From CAZHMB01 sp964533515 (GTDB lineage: Archaea > Nanobdellota > Nanobdellia > Pacearchaeales > GW2011-AR1), in contig CAZHMB010000006.1 of the NCBI GenBank assembly GCA_964533515.1, forward strand, positions 1 through 40,865: a stretch of DNA of 40,865 nucleotides, given 5' to 3'. The position numbers and the translations under genes were made by a program. This document shows, one piece after another, positions 8,214 to 15,439 of the stretch (positions are counted from its first letter, which is position 1; every line of letters begins with the position of its first letter). The notes beneath the pieces are model-generated. The model saw nothing but the letters and a program-made list of their open reading frames with translations. It made no database searches and was not told the origin of the DNA.

Positions 8214-8879
8214 ATGGGGAAAGTTGAATTTCTATTTGATAAAAGTAAAGATGCTTTGAACATCTGGGATAAAATAAACAAACCCGTTCCTTACAATGCT
8301 TTTCTCAGGGGTCTTTCGCCAAGATTAATGGAGATTTGTAAAGGCAAGGCATTTGAAGATTGTAAAGATGAAATAATTGAATACAATCAAGGGATATATG
8401 ATTCTGGTGTGATTAAGATATTCTTAGAGGCTCTTGAAAAATATTGGGGAAAGATTGAGAATCAATTTTTTGAAAGGTTGGAGAAGATAACTGGAAAAAA
8501 ATATGACGAGAAAACTAAATGTTATGTAACTACTATTTCTATATGTCCTTATGATTCTGATGAGAAATCGTTTATGTGTTCTGTTTTGTATAATCTTCCT
8601 CAAGCGATTTCCACTATTGCACATGAGTTATTGCATCTGCATTTTCATAAATATTATTATGATGAAATTGAAAAAGAATTGGGTGAAGAAAAAACTCACG
8701 ATCTTAAGGAATCATTGACTGTTCTTTTAAATTCAGAGTTTAAAGATTTGTTAATTGGTTATGACTCGGGGTATGAATCTCACAAAGAATTGAGGGACTT
8801 TATTTTAAGAGAATGGAAAAAGGAAAAAGATTTTGATGGGCTTCTTGTTAAGTGTGTTGAGTTGTTAAAGGAGAAGTGA
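8214..8879 (+). CDS. Hypothetical protein with HExxH zinc-binding motif
   Basis: 221 residues. Residues about 135-147 read IAHELLHLHFHKY, an HExxH motif (HELLH) with two further His. A following Glu (HDLKESLTVLLNSEF, about 165) could be the third ligand as in gluzincins. No signal peptide and no membrane segment, so cytoplasmic. N-terminal half is mixed alpha/beta with no recognised family. Preceded by TATA-like TTTTTATAGTTTAA about 26 nt before ATG 8214. A putative peptidase; activity is not shown. Confidence 0.65.
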   Translation: MGKVEFLFDKSKDALNIWDKINKPVPYNAFLRGLSPRLMEICKGKAFEDCKDEIIEYNQGIYDSGVIKIFLEALEKYWGKIENQFFERLEKITGKKYDEKTKCYVTTISICPYDSDEKSFMCSVLYNLPQAISTIAHELLHLHFHKYYYDEIEKELGEEKTHDLKESLTVLLNSEFKDLLIGYDSGYESHKELRDFILREWKKEKDFDGLLVKCVELLKEK

Positions 8880-8920
8880 TTATTAGTAAAGTTTATATCC
8901 CTAAAAAGATTTAAATCAAT

Positions 8921-9070
8921 ATGAAAAAAAGAAAAATAAGGCCTTTAGTTATAATTTATTCTTTGATTGGTTTGGGATTTCTTGCATTAACTTTTTTAGT
9001 TGATTGGCTGTTTATCATAGGGGCTGTAATAATTATTTGGCTAAATCAAAGAGAATTCAAGAAGGAATAA
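8921..9070 (+). CDS. Duplicated small membrane protein, copy 1 (49 residues)
   Basis: Encodes MKKRKIRPLVIIYSLIGLGF then LALTFLVDWLFIIGAVIIIW and LNQREFKKE: basic N-terminus, two hydrophobic helices, basic end. A nearly identical ORF lies at 12467-12613. TATA-like AGTTTATAT (about 8890-8898) is about 26 nt before ATG 8921. Within the shared coding part I see three base changes and one missing codon; two changes are silent and one is Phe to Leu. That pattern suggests a maintained protein. Function unknown. Confidence 0.65.
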   Translation: MKKRKIRPLVIIYSLIGLGFLALTFLVDWLFIIGAVIIIWLNQREFKKE

Positions 9071-9097
9071 TTAGAATTTATTCTTTGGGGAAGATTT
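8921..9097 (+). repeat. Direct repeat, copy 1 (about 172 bp)
   Basis: Begins at the start codon of the small membrane ORF and continues past its stop through TTAGAATTTATTCTTTGGGG. About 97% identical to 12467-12638. The 5' flanks before the ATG differ. Confidence 0.85.
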
Positions 9098-9123
9098 TTA
9101 TAGTTTAATTTGGTAATTATTTT

Positions 9124-9834
9124 ATGAAGTTCAACATTGATAAATCCCTTTTTTTACATTTTGCGGGATTGTTATTTTTTGTATTATCCTTCATCTTGGT
9201 AAATGGTTCTGACAATAAGCTAATTGTTGGTGGATTAATCCTAATATACTTAGGTATCGCTTATTTGTTTGAAGATGAATTAACCTTGAGGGACCTTTCT
9301 AAGTATTTGGGAGTATTGTTACTTACTCTGGGAAGTGTAGCCTTACTAACATCATATCTTTTACCCGAAAAAGTTAATTTATTTGTACTCATTGTTTTGG
9401 GGATAATCTTTGCTGAGTGGATTCTTTTACACTTTGTTGGACCGAAGATATGGTTTAAAAATTTGCTTTTTGTGATGTTTCTTCTACCAGTTTCTGTAAC
9501 TGCTTGGAGTATAATGTCTGATTCCTTTAGGATAGGGATTAGTCAACTTGCTTCAACCAATTGGATTCTTTTATCTTTTTCAATAATAGTTATTGTTTTA
9601 ATTTATAATTCCCTTATGATTTTTTTATCAAAATTATTCCCGAACAATAAAAATATTAAAAAAATGGCTTCTACTCGTTCTTCGATTATCTTTACCGTTA
9701 TTCTAATAATAGTTTCAGGTATAGGATTTTATTATAGAGATCTGGGAATTAATGAAATTTTGAAAATTGCGAATAGCCCTTGGGTTATCATTTTTGGAAT
9801 ACTGATTAGCGTAGTATCTTTGCTTCGAAAATAA
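9124..9834 (+). CDS. Polytopic membrane protein, about 7-8 TM, unknown
   Basis: 236 residues, almost entirely hydrophobic. Predicted segments by eye: about 10-26, 33-48, 60-77, 84-103, 110-128, 145-165, 190-205 and 217-234, separated by short charged loops. No motif recognised. TATA-like TTTTTATAGTTTAA lies about 25-30 nt before ATG 9124. It follows copy 1 of the duplicated small membrane gene and ends convergent with the 9946 gene. Confidence 0.7.
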   Translation: MKFNIDKSLFLHFAGLLFFVLSFILVNGSDNKLIVGGLILIYLGIAYLFEDELTLRDLSKYLGVLLLTLGSVALLTSYLLPEKVNLFVLIVLGIIFAEWILLHFVGPKIWFKNLLFVMFLLPVSVTAWSIMSDSFRIGISQLASTNWILLSFSIIVIVLIYNSLMIFLSKLFPNNKNIKKMASTRSSIIFTVILIIVSGIGFYYRDLGINEILKIANSPWVIIFGILISVVSLLRK

Positions 9835-9849
9835 TCAACAAAACTCCGT

Positions 9850-9867
9850 CGCCCTTCGGTTGGGGCG
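9850..9867 (+). terminator. Hairpin in convergent intergenic region
   Basis: CGCCC-TTCGGTTG-GGGCG, followed by a second inverted pair CGTCC ... GGACG (to about 9900) and a T-rich run. It sits between the stops of two convergent genes; a termination role is inferred. Confidence 0.35.
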
Positions 9868-9945
9868 TCCAGGACTTTTGTGTCTTTCATGGGTGGACGT
9901 TATTTTTCTTAGACTAATCAAATTGAGAAAGGATAGAAACTTAAT

Positions 9946-10335
9946 CTATTTATCATGCATACTTCCATACCATTCCCCTTTAACTCCATCTCTTTCTAGT
10001 TTTGCTTTAATTTTGGGGGATAATTCTGAAAACTCTACATACTCCATAAGATTCTTCAAAAATTTATTTGTAAAATCTAAATTACTTTTTAGTTTTAACC
10101 TTAGATTATTTCCCCTCACAATAAGAGTAAAGTTAAACTCTCCAGCTTTTTTATCTAATTCCCAAAAATTGTCAAGAATTTTATCCCCATATTTTTTCTT
10201 ATAATCTGTTAACTTAAAATCAGACTTAAACTTCTGAAATGTTTTTTCAATGTTTCCCATAATCTCGTTGTCCATTTCAAATTCAAGATTTGCTTCTTGT
10301 TCAGTTTTATTCAAACCTTTTATTTTAGATTTCAT
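9946..10335 (-). CDS. Hypothetical soluble protein, 129 residues
   Basis: Charged, probably alpha/beta. Helical N-terminal part (TEQEANLEFEMDNEIMGNIE), a beta-like middle (FNFTLIVRGNNLRLKLKSN) and a C-terminal KLERDGVKGEWYGSMHDK. TATA-like CTATTTAACC (about 10360-10370, minus) lies about 28 nt upstream of ATG 10335. No family recognised. Confidence 0.6.
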   Translation of the reverse strand: MKSKIKGLNKTEQEANLEFEMDNEIMGNIEKTFQKFKSDFKLTDYKKKYGDKILDNFWELDKKAGEFNFTLIVRGNNLRLKLKSNLDFTNKFLKNLMEYVEFSELSPKIKAKLERDGVKGEWYGSMHDK

Positions 10336-10498
10336 AATAATATTATCATTCTAAGGGTTAAATAGTTTTCTTTTGTGCTTTTTTCATTCTTCTTAGAATG
10401 ATTTGTAATTTTTCTGGAAAAGTGCAAAACATTAGAAAATATCAAACAATCCGACTCCCCCTAAATCACTAACTAAACCTCAAGTTCCATGAACGGTT

Positions 10499-10514
10499 GG
10501 GGTGTTTACGCCCC
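10499..10514 (+). other. GC-rich hairpin in intergenic region 10336-10599
   Basis: GGGGTGTTTACGCCCC forms a 6-bp stem (one G-U) with a TTTA loop in an otherwise AT-rich gap; GGTAGGGTGTCGAAC follows. A TATA-like AGTTTTTAAAC (about 10530-10540) comes after it. The rest of the gap shows no ORF. Terminator or small RNA are both possible. Confidence 0.35.
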
Positions 10515-10599
10515 GGTAGGGTGTCGAACAAAAAGTTTTTAAACCACTATTATGTCCGAATATTGCCTTGAGCAAAAAGAGTTCTGATGAAATCATAAA

Positions 10600-10890
10600 A
10601 TGAATATCACAGGATTAAACAAAGCGGAAGTTTTAGCTGGGTTGTACAACCATTCAAGAGCGCAAGGAAGAAGCGTTATGGATCCCAGGGCAGGAACCCC
10701 TATGACTCCTAAGGATGCCCAAGAAGTTCTTGATGGAGGGCAAACTAAATTTGATTACCTTAAAGGCAGGGCCATGAAAATTAATTTGGGGTCTGATGAT
10801 GTTGATACTGATTTCTACAATCGTGATAATGGTGAGGGCGCGGCTGAGGGTGTGATTGAAAAACTGGTAGCATCTCATGAGGCTAAGTAA
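10600..10890 (+). CDS. Small conserved-type hypothetical protein (LNKAEVLAGLYN)
   Basis: 96 residues, acidic, no membrane segment. The pattern NITGLNKAEVLAGLYNHSRA, then DYLKGRAMKINL, then DFYNRDNGEGAAEGVIEKL resembles a small uncharacterised protein I recall from bacteria and phages; this is from memory and unchecked. TATA-like AGTTTTTAAAC at about 10530-10540 implies a leader of about 35 nt. If the match is right it is probably a transferred gene. Confidence 0.65.
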   Translation: MNITGLNKAEVLAGLYNHSRAQGRSVMDPRAGTPMTPKDAQEVLDGGQTKFDYLKGRAMKINLGSDDVDTDFYNRDNGEGAAEGVIEKLVASHEAK

Positions 10891-11057
10891 CTAGAGTTAA
10901 TGTCTAAGAAAAATCTAAAAAGTGGAATTGTGTTTGGAAATAATGAAAAAGAATGAAGTTAAGGGGATTGTGAATGATAACTTTTAGAAACCTCTACACT
11001 ACTATCAATTAAGTCTTAGTTAAATTTATAAACTTCCACTCATTATCCATTACAGAG

Positions 11058-11729
11058 GTGTTCGTAACAGACACGTTAGTTCTGGGAAATAATAAAATGG
11101 CAAGACAATTTTACTTAACATCCGGACATACTTCCCAAGGGGGGTTGGATGCCGTCTTTGCAGATATCATAAAACAAGCAAAAGTAATTTCTGTTAACGT
11201 TCTCAATGTGGCCTTTCCTTCTAAAGACAAAAGGGATGAGAAAGCAAGACAATATGTCGGACAATTTAATAGATTGGGGATAAGTGCAGGTATTCATGAT
11301 CCCACAGATGATATTGACTTAACTAAAAAAAGACTTTCAAGAGCAGAGATGTTATATCTTCCTGGGGGAGATACAGAATATATGTTAAGGACTCTTGAGG
11401 AAAGTGGATTAAGTGAATCTATAAAAGGGTTTCAAGGGCCAGTGTGCGGAAATAGTGCCGGGGCGTATGTTTTAACTCCCGCATATCTCCGGATAGGGCG
11501 AGGAGAGCCCGAGATAATTCCTGCCACAGGAATTTTGCCAATCCATCTTAAATGCCACTACAATCCTAAATTTGATAAAGATTTAAGAGCGTTGTCTGAA
11601 ACAAGAGAAATACTGGCATTAGAAGATCCTTCAATGGTGAAGTATGAGGGGGATGTTCGTGGAGGGGTGATGCATGTGAGTGGAAATGTATGGAGGTTCT
11701 TTATGGGAGAAAAACAGAGGGTCCCATAA
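11058..11729 (+). CDS. Peptidase S51 / dipeptidase E-like serine hydrolase
   Basis: 223 residues. LPGGDTEYML (about 101-110) and CGNSAGAYVL (S133 as the nucleophile in GxSAG) are typical of family S51 (dipeptidase E, cyanophycinase relatives). Later His residues in LPIHLKCHYNP could complete the triad. Cytoplasmic; expected to cut Asp-containing dipeptides or similar. GTG at 11058 is 29 nt after TATA TTTATAAAC (11025-11033); ATG at 11097 (MARQFYLTSGH) is an alternative start that would fit the family's usual N-terminus. Confidence 0.8.
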   Translation: MFVTDTLVLGNNKMARQFYLTSGHTSQGGLDAVFADIIKQAKVISVNVLNVAFPSKDKRDEKARQYVGQFNRLGISAGIHDPTDDIDLTKKRLSRAEMLYLPGGDTEYMLRTLEESGLSESIKGFQGPVCGNSAGAYVLTPAYLRIGRGEPEIIPATGILPIHLKCHYNPKFDKDLRALSETREILALEDPSMVKYEGDVRGGVMHVSGNVWRFFMGEKQRVP

Positions 11730-11786
11730 AATTTTTTATTTTTTTTGAATAAGAAGCTTTTTAAATTCTAAATTCATTATTTGGAT

Positions 11787-11996
11787 ATGGTGAAGACATT
11801 AGCAAAGATATTAGCAATTGGTTTGCCCTTACTTGGTGCTGTGTGTACTACCTCTTTTGATTTTAGGGCGAGTGATCCCGTTGCTCCAATTGTAGCAAAA
11901 GGATATCTGGTTTTAGCTTGGACCGGGCTTTGGGCGGTAATGTATTCTGAAGCTGAATCGAGAGAAAGAAGAGAACAGGGATATGAGGTTGATTGA
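11787..11996 (+). CDS. Small membrane protein, 69 residues
   Basis: Starts MVKTLAKILAIGLPLLGAVC, then a second hydrophobic stretch (about 36-53, APIVAKGYLVLAWTGLWAVM) and a charged tail SEAESRERREQGYEVD. Two membrane segments or signal plus anchor. TATA-like CTTTTTAAATT (about 11757-11766) favours ATG 11787 over TTG 11781. No family recognised. Confidence 0.55.
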   Translation: MVKTLAKILAIGLPLLGAVCTTSFDFRASDPVAPIVAKGYLVLAWTGLWAVMYSEAESRERREQGYEVD

Positions 11997-12034
11997 ATAG
12001 GTAGTAAAGTTTATAATTGATTAGAAAGATTTCT

Positions 12035-12385
12035 TTAAGCTTCTTCTACTTTGTCTAATTCTAATCTGCTTCCCTCTTTTGGAAATAAGACAATCGTTTC
12101 TCCAACGAGAGAAGAATTTAAACAGGTTCTGCCATCCCCTATATCTGAGATTCCATATAGGCCTAAATTAGCACTATAGGGTCTTGGACTATCTTTAACC
12201 CATCTTTTGAGTAATGGAGGAAATCCTTCTCCTCTGGCTAGCCAATCGAATTCTAATTTTATATCAGGGCCTTCAACAGAAGCTTCGCTTATATCTCCTC
12301 TGAAAATATATCCTTCTCCTTGATTTTGAATTTCTGCTTGACCCCCAACATATCTCTGAAGGTCCGCTGTAGTTAATTCTGCCAT
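12035..12385 (-). CDS. Hypothetical protein, 116 residues (AELTTADLQRYVGGQAEIQN)
   Basis: Soluble, acidic, mostly beta by appearance: TTADLQRYVGGQAEIQNQGE, then GYIFRGDI, DIKLEFDWLARGEG and a C-terminal VGETIVLFPKEGSRLEL. From memory this resembles a protein common in candidate-phyla (CPR) bacteria; not verified. TATA-like TTCTTAAAAA (about 12404-12414, minus) is about 24 nt upstream. If the memory is right it is a candidate for exchange between small-genome archaea and bacteria. Confidence 0.65.
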   Translation of the reverse strand: MAELTTADLQRYVGGQAEIQNQGEGYIFRGDISEASVEGPDIKLEFDWLARGEGFPPLLKRWVKDSPRPYSANLGLYGISDIGDGRTCLNSSLVGETIVLFPKEGSRLELDKVEEA

Positions 12386-12466
12386 GATTTGTTTTACTCA
12401 TAAGCCTTTTTAAGAATTTATATTCTGGAAAGTATATTTTAAATAACCTATTTAGTTAGAAAGAAT

Positions 12467-12613
12467 ATGAAAAGAAAAATAAGGCCTTTAGTTATAATTT
12501 ATTCTTTGATTGGTTTGGGATTTCTTGCATTAACTTTTTTGGTTGATTGGCTGTTTATCATAGGGGCTGTAATAATTATTTGGTTAAATCAAAGAGAACT
12601 CAAGAAGGAATAA
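12467..12613 (+). CDS. Duplicated small membrane protein, copy 2 (48 residues)
   Basis: MKRKIRPLVIIYSLIGLGFL then ALTFLVDWLFIIGAVIIIWL and NQRELKKE; same protein as at 8921 apart from one missing Lys and Phe to Leu near the end. TATA-like TTTTAAATA (about 12437-12445) lies 25-30 nt upstream and is unrelated to that of copy 1. Sits just before the RecB-family nuclease gene. Confidence 0.65.
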   Translation: MKRKIRPLVIIYSLIGLGFLALTFLVDWLFIIGAVIIIWLNQRELKKE

Positions 12614-12638
12614 TTAGAATTTATTCTTTGGGGGAGAT
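12467..12638 (+). repeat. Direct repeat, copy 2 (about 172 bp)
   Basis: Partner of 8921-9097. It ends in TTAGAATTTATTCTTTGGGG, directly before the promoter segment of the nuclease gene, which itself resembles the promoter at 7629. Confidence 0.85.
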
Positions 12639-12678
12639 TAATGGTAAAGTTTATAATTGGTGAGGAGTTTGGAAAGGG

Positions 12679-13860
12679 ATGGCAACTTACTCACACTCAC
12701 GAATAAGTACCTATGAAAACTGCCCTTATCAGTATAAACTGAGATATATTGACAAAGTTAAAGTTGAAACTCCAACAACAATAGAGTGCTTCATGGGCGA
12801 TATGGTTCATCGGTCTTTGGAAGATTTGTATAAGAGAGTCAAGTTCAAGAAGAGAATTGCAAAGGCGAGCTTGATAAAGTTCTATAGGGATTTATGGGAA
12901 AAGCATTATTCTGAGGATATCTTGATTGTCAAAGAGGGCTTGAAAGGGGATAATTACAAAAAGATGGGCGAGAGGTTTTTGTCGGATTATTTTGAGAAAT
13001 ACAAACCTTTTGACCAATTGACGATTTTGGGTTTAGAGACCCAGGATAGAATGACTTTGCCGGACGGGAACCAATGGCATGTTAGAATAGATAAGTTAGC
13101 TTGTGATGATAAAGGAAATTATTATGTTATGGATTATAAGACTAATAGCAGAATGAAAGATCAAGAGGAAGCAGATAGTGATAGACAACTTGCGCTTTAT
13201 TCAATTTGGGTTAAGGACAAATTCAAAGACGCCAAATCTGTTAAATTGGTCTGGCATATGTTGGCTTTTAATAAAGAGGCCGTGAGCGAGAGAACAGATG
13301 CCCAATTAAAGGTATTACAGAAAGAAGTTACTGATAAAATTAAAGAGATTGAAAACGCTAAAGAGTTTCCAAGAAATGAAACCGCACTTTGTAATTATTG
13401 TGTCTATAAAGAAATATGTCCGAGTTTTAAACATGAACAAGAACTAGAAGGAAAAGGCGTTAAGGAGTTTAAGGAAAATGAGGGGGTTAAATTAGTTGAT
13501 GAATTTTCAGAAATAAAAAATCAATTGCACGAATTAACCAAAAGACAGGTTGAACTTGGGGGCTCTTTGATTGATTTTTCTAAACAGTTTGGTGTTGACA
13601 AAGTTTATGGAAGTAATATGAAAGCAAGTGTTAAAGATATAAAAAAGATTGTGATCCCTGAAGAGAAGAAGGAAAAGATAATAGAAATGATTAAGAAAAA
13701 AGGTTTGTGGGATGATTTTGCAATGTTGAATTATATGAAATTTAATTCTCGAGGGAGGAAAGGTGAACTTGATAAAGATATCATGAAGCAAATAGAAATT
13801 GATGAAAGTTGGAGAGTTAGTTTATCGAAGCGACGAGATATTGAAGGAGAAGATAAATGA
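12679..13860 (+). CDS. RecB-family PD-(D/E)XK nuclease with cysteine cluster
   Basis: 393 residues. N-terminal SHSRISTYENCPYQYKLRYI is the typical RecB/AddB-type start with its Cys16; H69 is in MVHRSLE. The core motif is HVRIDKLACDDKGNYYVMDY then KTN (D...DYK). LCNYCVYKEICP (about 236-247) gives a C-x2-C-x5-C cluster that with Cys16 could bind Fe-S as in Cas4/AddB. Residues about 260-393 are a helical tail. Acts on DNA ends in repair or defence; no helicase or Cas genes are nearby. TATA at 12650-12656 is 26 nt before ATG. Confidence 0.85.
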   Translation: MATYSHSRISTYENCPYQYKLRYIDKVKVETPTTIECFMGDMVHRSLEDLYKRVKFKKRIAKASLIKFYRDLWEKHYSEDILIVKEGLKGDNYKKMGERFLSDYFEKYKPFDQLTILGLETQDRMTLPDGNQWHVRIDKLACDDKGNYYVMDYKTNSRMKDQEEADSDRQLALYSIWVKDKFKDAKSVKLVWHMLAFNKEAVSERTDAQLKVLQKEVTDKIKEIENAKEFPRNETALCNYCVYKEICPSFKHEQELEGKGVKEFKENEGVKLVDEFSEIKNQLHELTKRQVELGGSLIDFSKQFGVDKVYGSNMKASVKDIKKIVIPEEKKEKIIEMIKKKGLWDDFAMLNYMKFNSRGRKGELDKDIMKQIEIDESWRVSLSKRRDIEGEDK

Positions 13861-13906
13861 AAAGTGGGGAGCGAGATATGTTGAGTAAATGGGGGGATGG
13901 TGAAGA

Positions 13907-14272
13907 ATGAAAGCCCTCTCTTTAAAACAGCCATATGCTGAACTTGTTGTTTTTAGGAAAAAGACTATAGAGTTAAGAAATTGGAACACAAAGTTTAGAG
14001 GGAAGTTTTTAGTTCATGCTTCAAAAAAACCAGATAAACAGGCCATGAAGGAGTTCGGGTTTGAAGATTTACCTTTTGGGAAAATTGTTGGAGAGGTAGA
14101 ACTTATTGATGTTAAGAATTATCAAAATAAAGTGGAACATAAAAAAGATAAGAGTAAACACCTTGCAAGTGATTCTTGGGGAAATTATGGGTTTGTGTTA
14201 AAGAATGCTAAGAGACTAAAACCTATTAACGCTAAAGGAAAGTTAGGTTTTTGGGAATTTGGAAAGAATTAA
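13907..14272 (+). CDS. ASCH-domain protein
   Basis: 121 residues. MKALSLKQPYAELVVFRKKT then IELRNWNT and GKFLVHASKKP are the ASCH (PUA-like) pattern; VGEVELIDVKNY and KGKLGFWEF close the domain. ASCH proteins bind RNA or modified nucleotides; some hydrolyse acetylcytidine. It follows the nuclease gene by 46 bp with a GGTGAAGA-like site and precedes a small ORF, so the three may form one operon. Confidence 0.85.
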   Translation: MKALSLKQPYAELVVFRKKTIELRNWNTKFRGKFLVHASKKPDKQAMKEFGFEDLPFGKIVGEVELIDVKNYQNKVEHKKDKSKHLASDSWGNYGFVLKNAKRLKPINAKGKLGFWEFGKN

Positions 14273-14296
14273 AAAGGTGAGGAGATTTATGGATTT

Positions 14297-14464
14297 ATGA
14301 AAATAAGAGAGGTCTTAGACAAAAAAGTTGGGGAGAAAGAATACAAAAGATTCATTGTTATTCTCCCGAAAGATGAAGTTATAAAATCAGAACTTCTAGA
14401 TAAAGATTTAGAAGTAATTTCTAAAAAAGGTGAGATAAAATTAAATAAAAAACAAAAGGTTTAA
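14297..14464 (+). CDS. Small ORF, 55 residues, possibly AbrB-like
   Basis: MKIREVLDKKVGEKEYKRFI then VILPKDEVIKSELLDKDLEV and ISKKGEIKLNKKQKV. The second half (LPKDEV ... LDKDLEV ... GEIKL) loosely resembles an AbrB/MazE-type swapped-hairpin DNA-binding fold. GGTGAGGAG lies about 15-20 nt upstream. Its stop overlaps the TATA box of the cytosine methyltransferase gene, so it could encode a regulator of that promoter; this is speculation from position. Confidence 0.5.
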   Translation: MKIREVLDKKVGEKEYKRFIVILPKDEVIKSELLDKDLEVISKKGEIKLNKKQKV

Positions 14465-14468
14465 ATAG
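14459..14468 (+). promoter_or_regulatory. TATA box of the restriction-modification promoter
   Basis: GTTTAAATAG, overlapping the stop of the small ORF and abutting the palindrome at 14469-14482. ATG of the methyltransferase is about 34 nt from its centre, leaving a leader of a few bases. Confidence 0.55.
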
Positions 14469-14482
14469 TTCAGGTACCTGAA
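14469..14482. promoter_or_regulatory. Perfect 14-bp palindrome TTCAGGTACCTGAA
   Basis: Perfect dyad between the TATA box and the methyltransferase ATG (14498). The position suits a repressor operator. Its centre GGTACC could also be the recognition site of the adjacent methyltransferase, which would allow control by promoter methylation. Both roles are inferred. Confidence 0.6.
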
Positions 14483-14497
14483 TTATAAAAAGAGAAA

Positions 14498-15439
14498 ATG
14501 AAATTAAGAACTTTAGATTTATTTGCAGGGGTTGGGGGGGTTCGTTTGGGTTTTGAAGAAGCTGGTTTCAAGACTATTTTTGCAAATGATATAGATAAAA
14601 ATTGTAAGATAACTTATGATTTAAATTTCCCAGAACCTAAACTCACGGTCAAGGATATTTGGAAACTAAAGATAGAAGATATTCCAGAATTTGATATTCT
14701 TTTAGGGGGGTTTCCATGTCAGGCTTTTTCAATTGCTGGATATAGAAAAGGTTTTGTGGATACAAGGGTTGGGGGAAACTTATTTTTTAGAATTACACAG
14801 ATATTAGAAAAAAGAAAACCTCAAGCATTTTTGTTAGAGAATGTTAAGAATTTAAGGGGGCATGATAAAGGGAAAACTTTTAAAATAATAAAAGAAACTT
14901 TGGAGGACTTGGGATATTGTGTAAAAACAGAAATTCTTAATAGCATGAAGCACGGAAATATTCCCCAGAATAGAGAAAGAATTTTTATTGTTGGTTTTTT
15001 AGATAAAAAAAAAGCAGACAGATTTAAATTTCCAGAAGAGATTCCATTAAGAGTTAATTTTAAGCAATTTACTACGAAAGAAGCAGATAAAAAATATTAT
15101 TACAACAATAAACCACTATATGAAAAAATAAAAAAAGATATTTTATCAGAATTTTCAGTTTATCAATGGAGAAGAAAATATGTAAGAGTTAATAAAAAAG
15201 GGGTCGTCCCAACATTAACTGCTAACATGGGAAGGGGGGGACACAATGTTCCACTAATAAAAAATTCTGTTGGAATAAGAAAATTAACCCCCAGAGAATG
15301 TTTTTTGCTCCAAGGGTTTCCAAAGACCTTTAAACTTCCAGAAAATGTTTCTGATAGCGAATTATATCACCAAGCAGGAAATAGTGTTACGGTTCCAGTA
15401 CTGAAAAGAATTGCTGAAGAAATTAGAAAAGTCTTATGA
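14498..15439 (+). CDS. DNA (cytosine-5)-methyltransferase
   Basis: 313 residues, all key motifs present: I LDLFAGVGGVRLGFEEAGF (6-24), IV GGFPCQAFS with catalytic C74, VI FLLENVKNL (E114), VIII QNRERIFIVGF (157-167), IX LTPRECFLLQGFP, X YHQAGNSVTVPVL. Transfers methyl from SAM to cytosine C5 in a DNA target. The variable region (about 190-255) that reads the target is short. Its stop abuts the stop of a convergent nuclease gene (15439/15440), so the two make a type II restriction-modification unit. Runs of G6-G7 occur in its codons (e.g. 14533-14539). Confidence 0.95.
   Translation: MKLRTLDLFAGVGGVRLGFEEAGFKTIFANDIDKNCKITYDLNFPEPKLTVKDIWKLKIEDIPEFDILLGGFPCQAFSIAGYRKGFVDTRVGGNLFFRITQILEKRKPQAFLLENVKNLRGHDKGKTFKIIKETLEDLGYCVKTEILNSMKHGNIPQNRERIFIVGFLDKKKADRFKFPEEIPLRVNFKQFTTKEADKKYYYNNKPLYEKIKKDILSEFSVYQWRRKYVRVNKKGVVPTLTANMGRGGHNVPLIKNSVGIRKLTPRECFLLQGFPKTFKLPENVSDSELYHQAGNSVTVPVLKRIAEEIRKVL

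Noticed and set aside
10480..10525. GC-rich patch as a tRNA or RNase P/SRP RNA
   Set aside because: No cloverleaf, no conserved RNase P or SRP core words; only a hairpin is supported.
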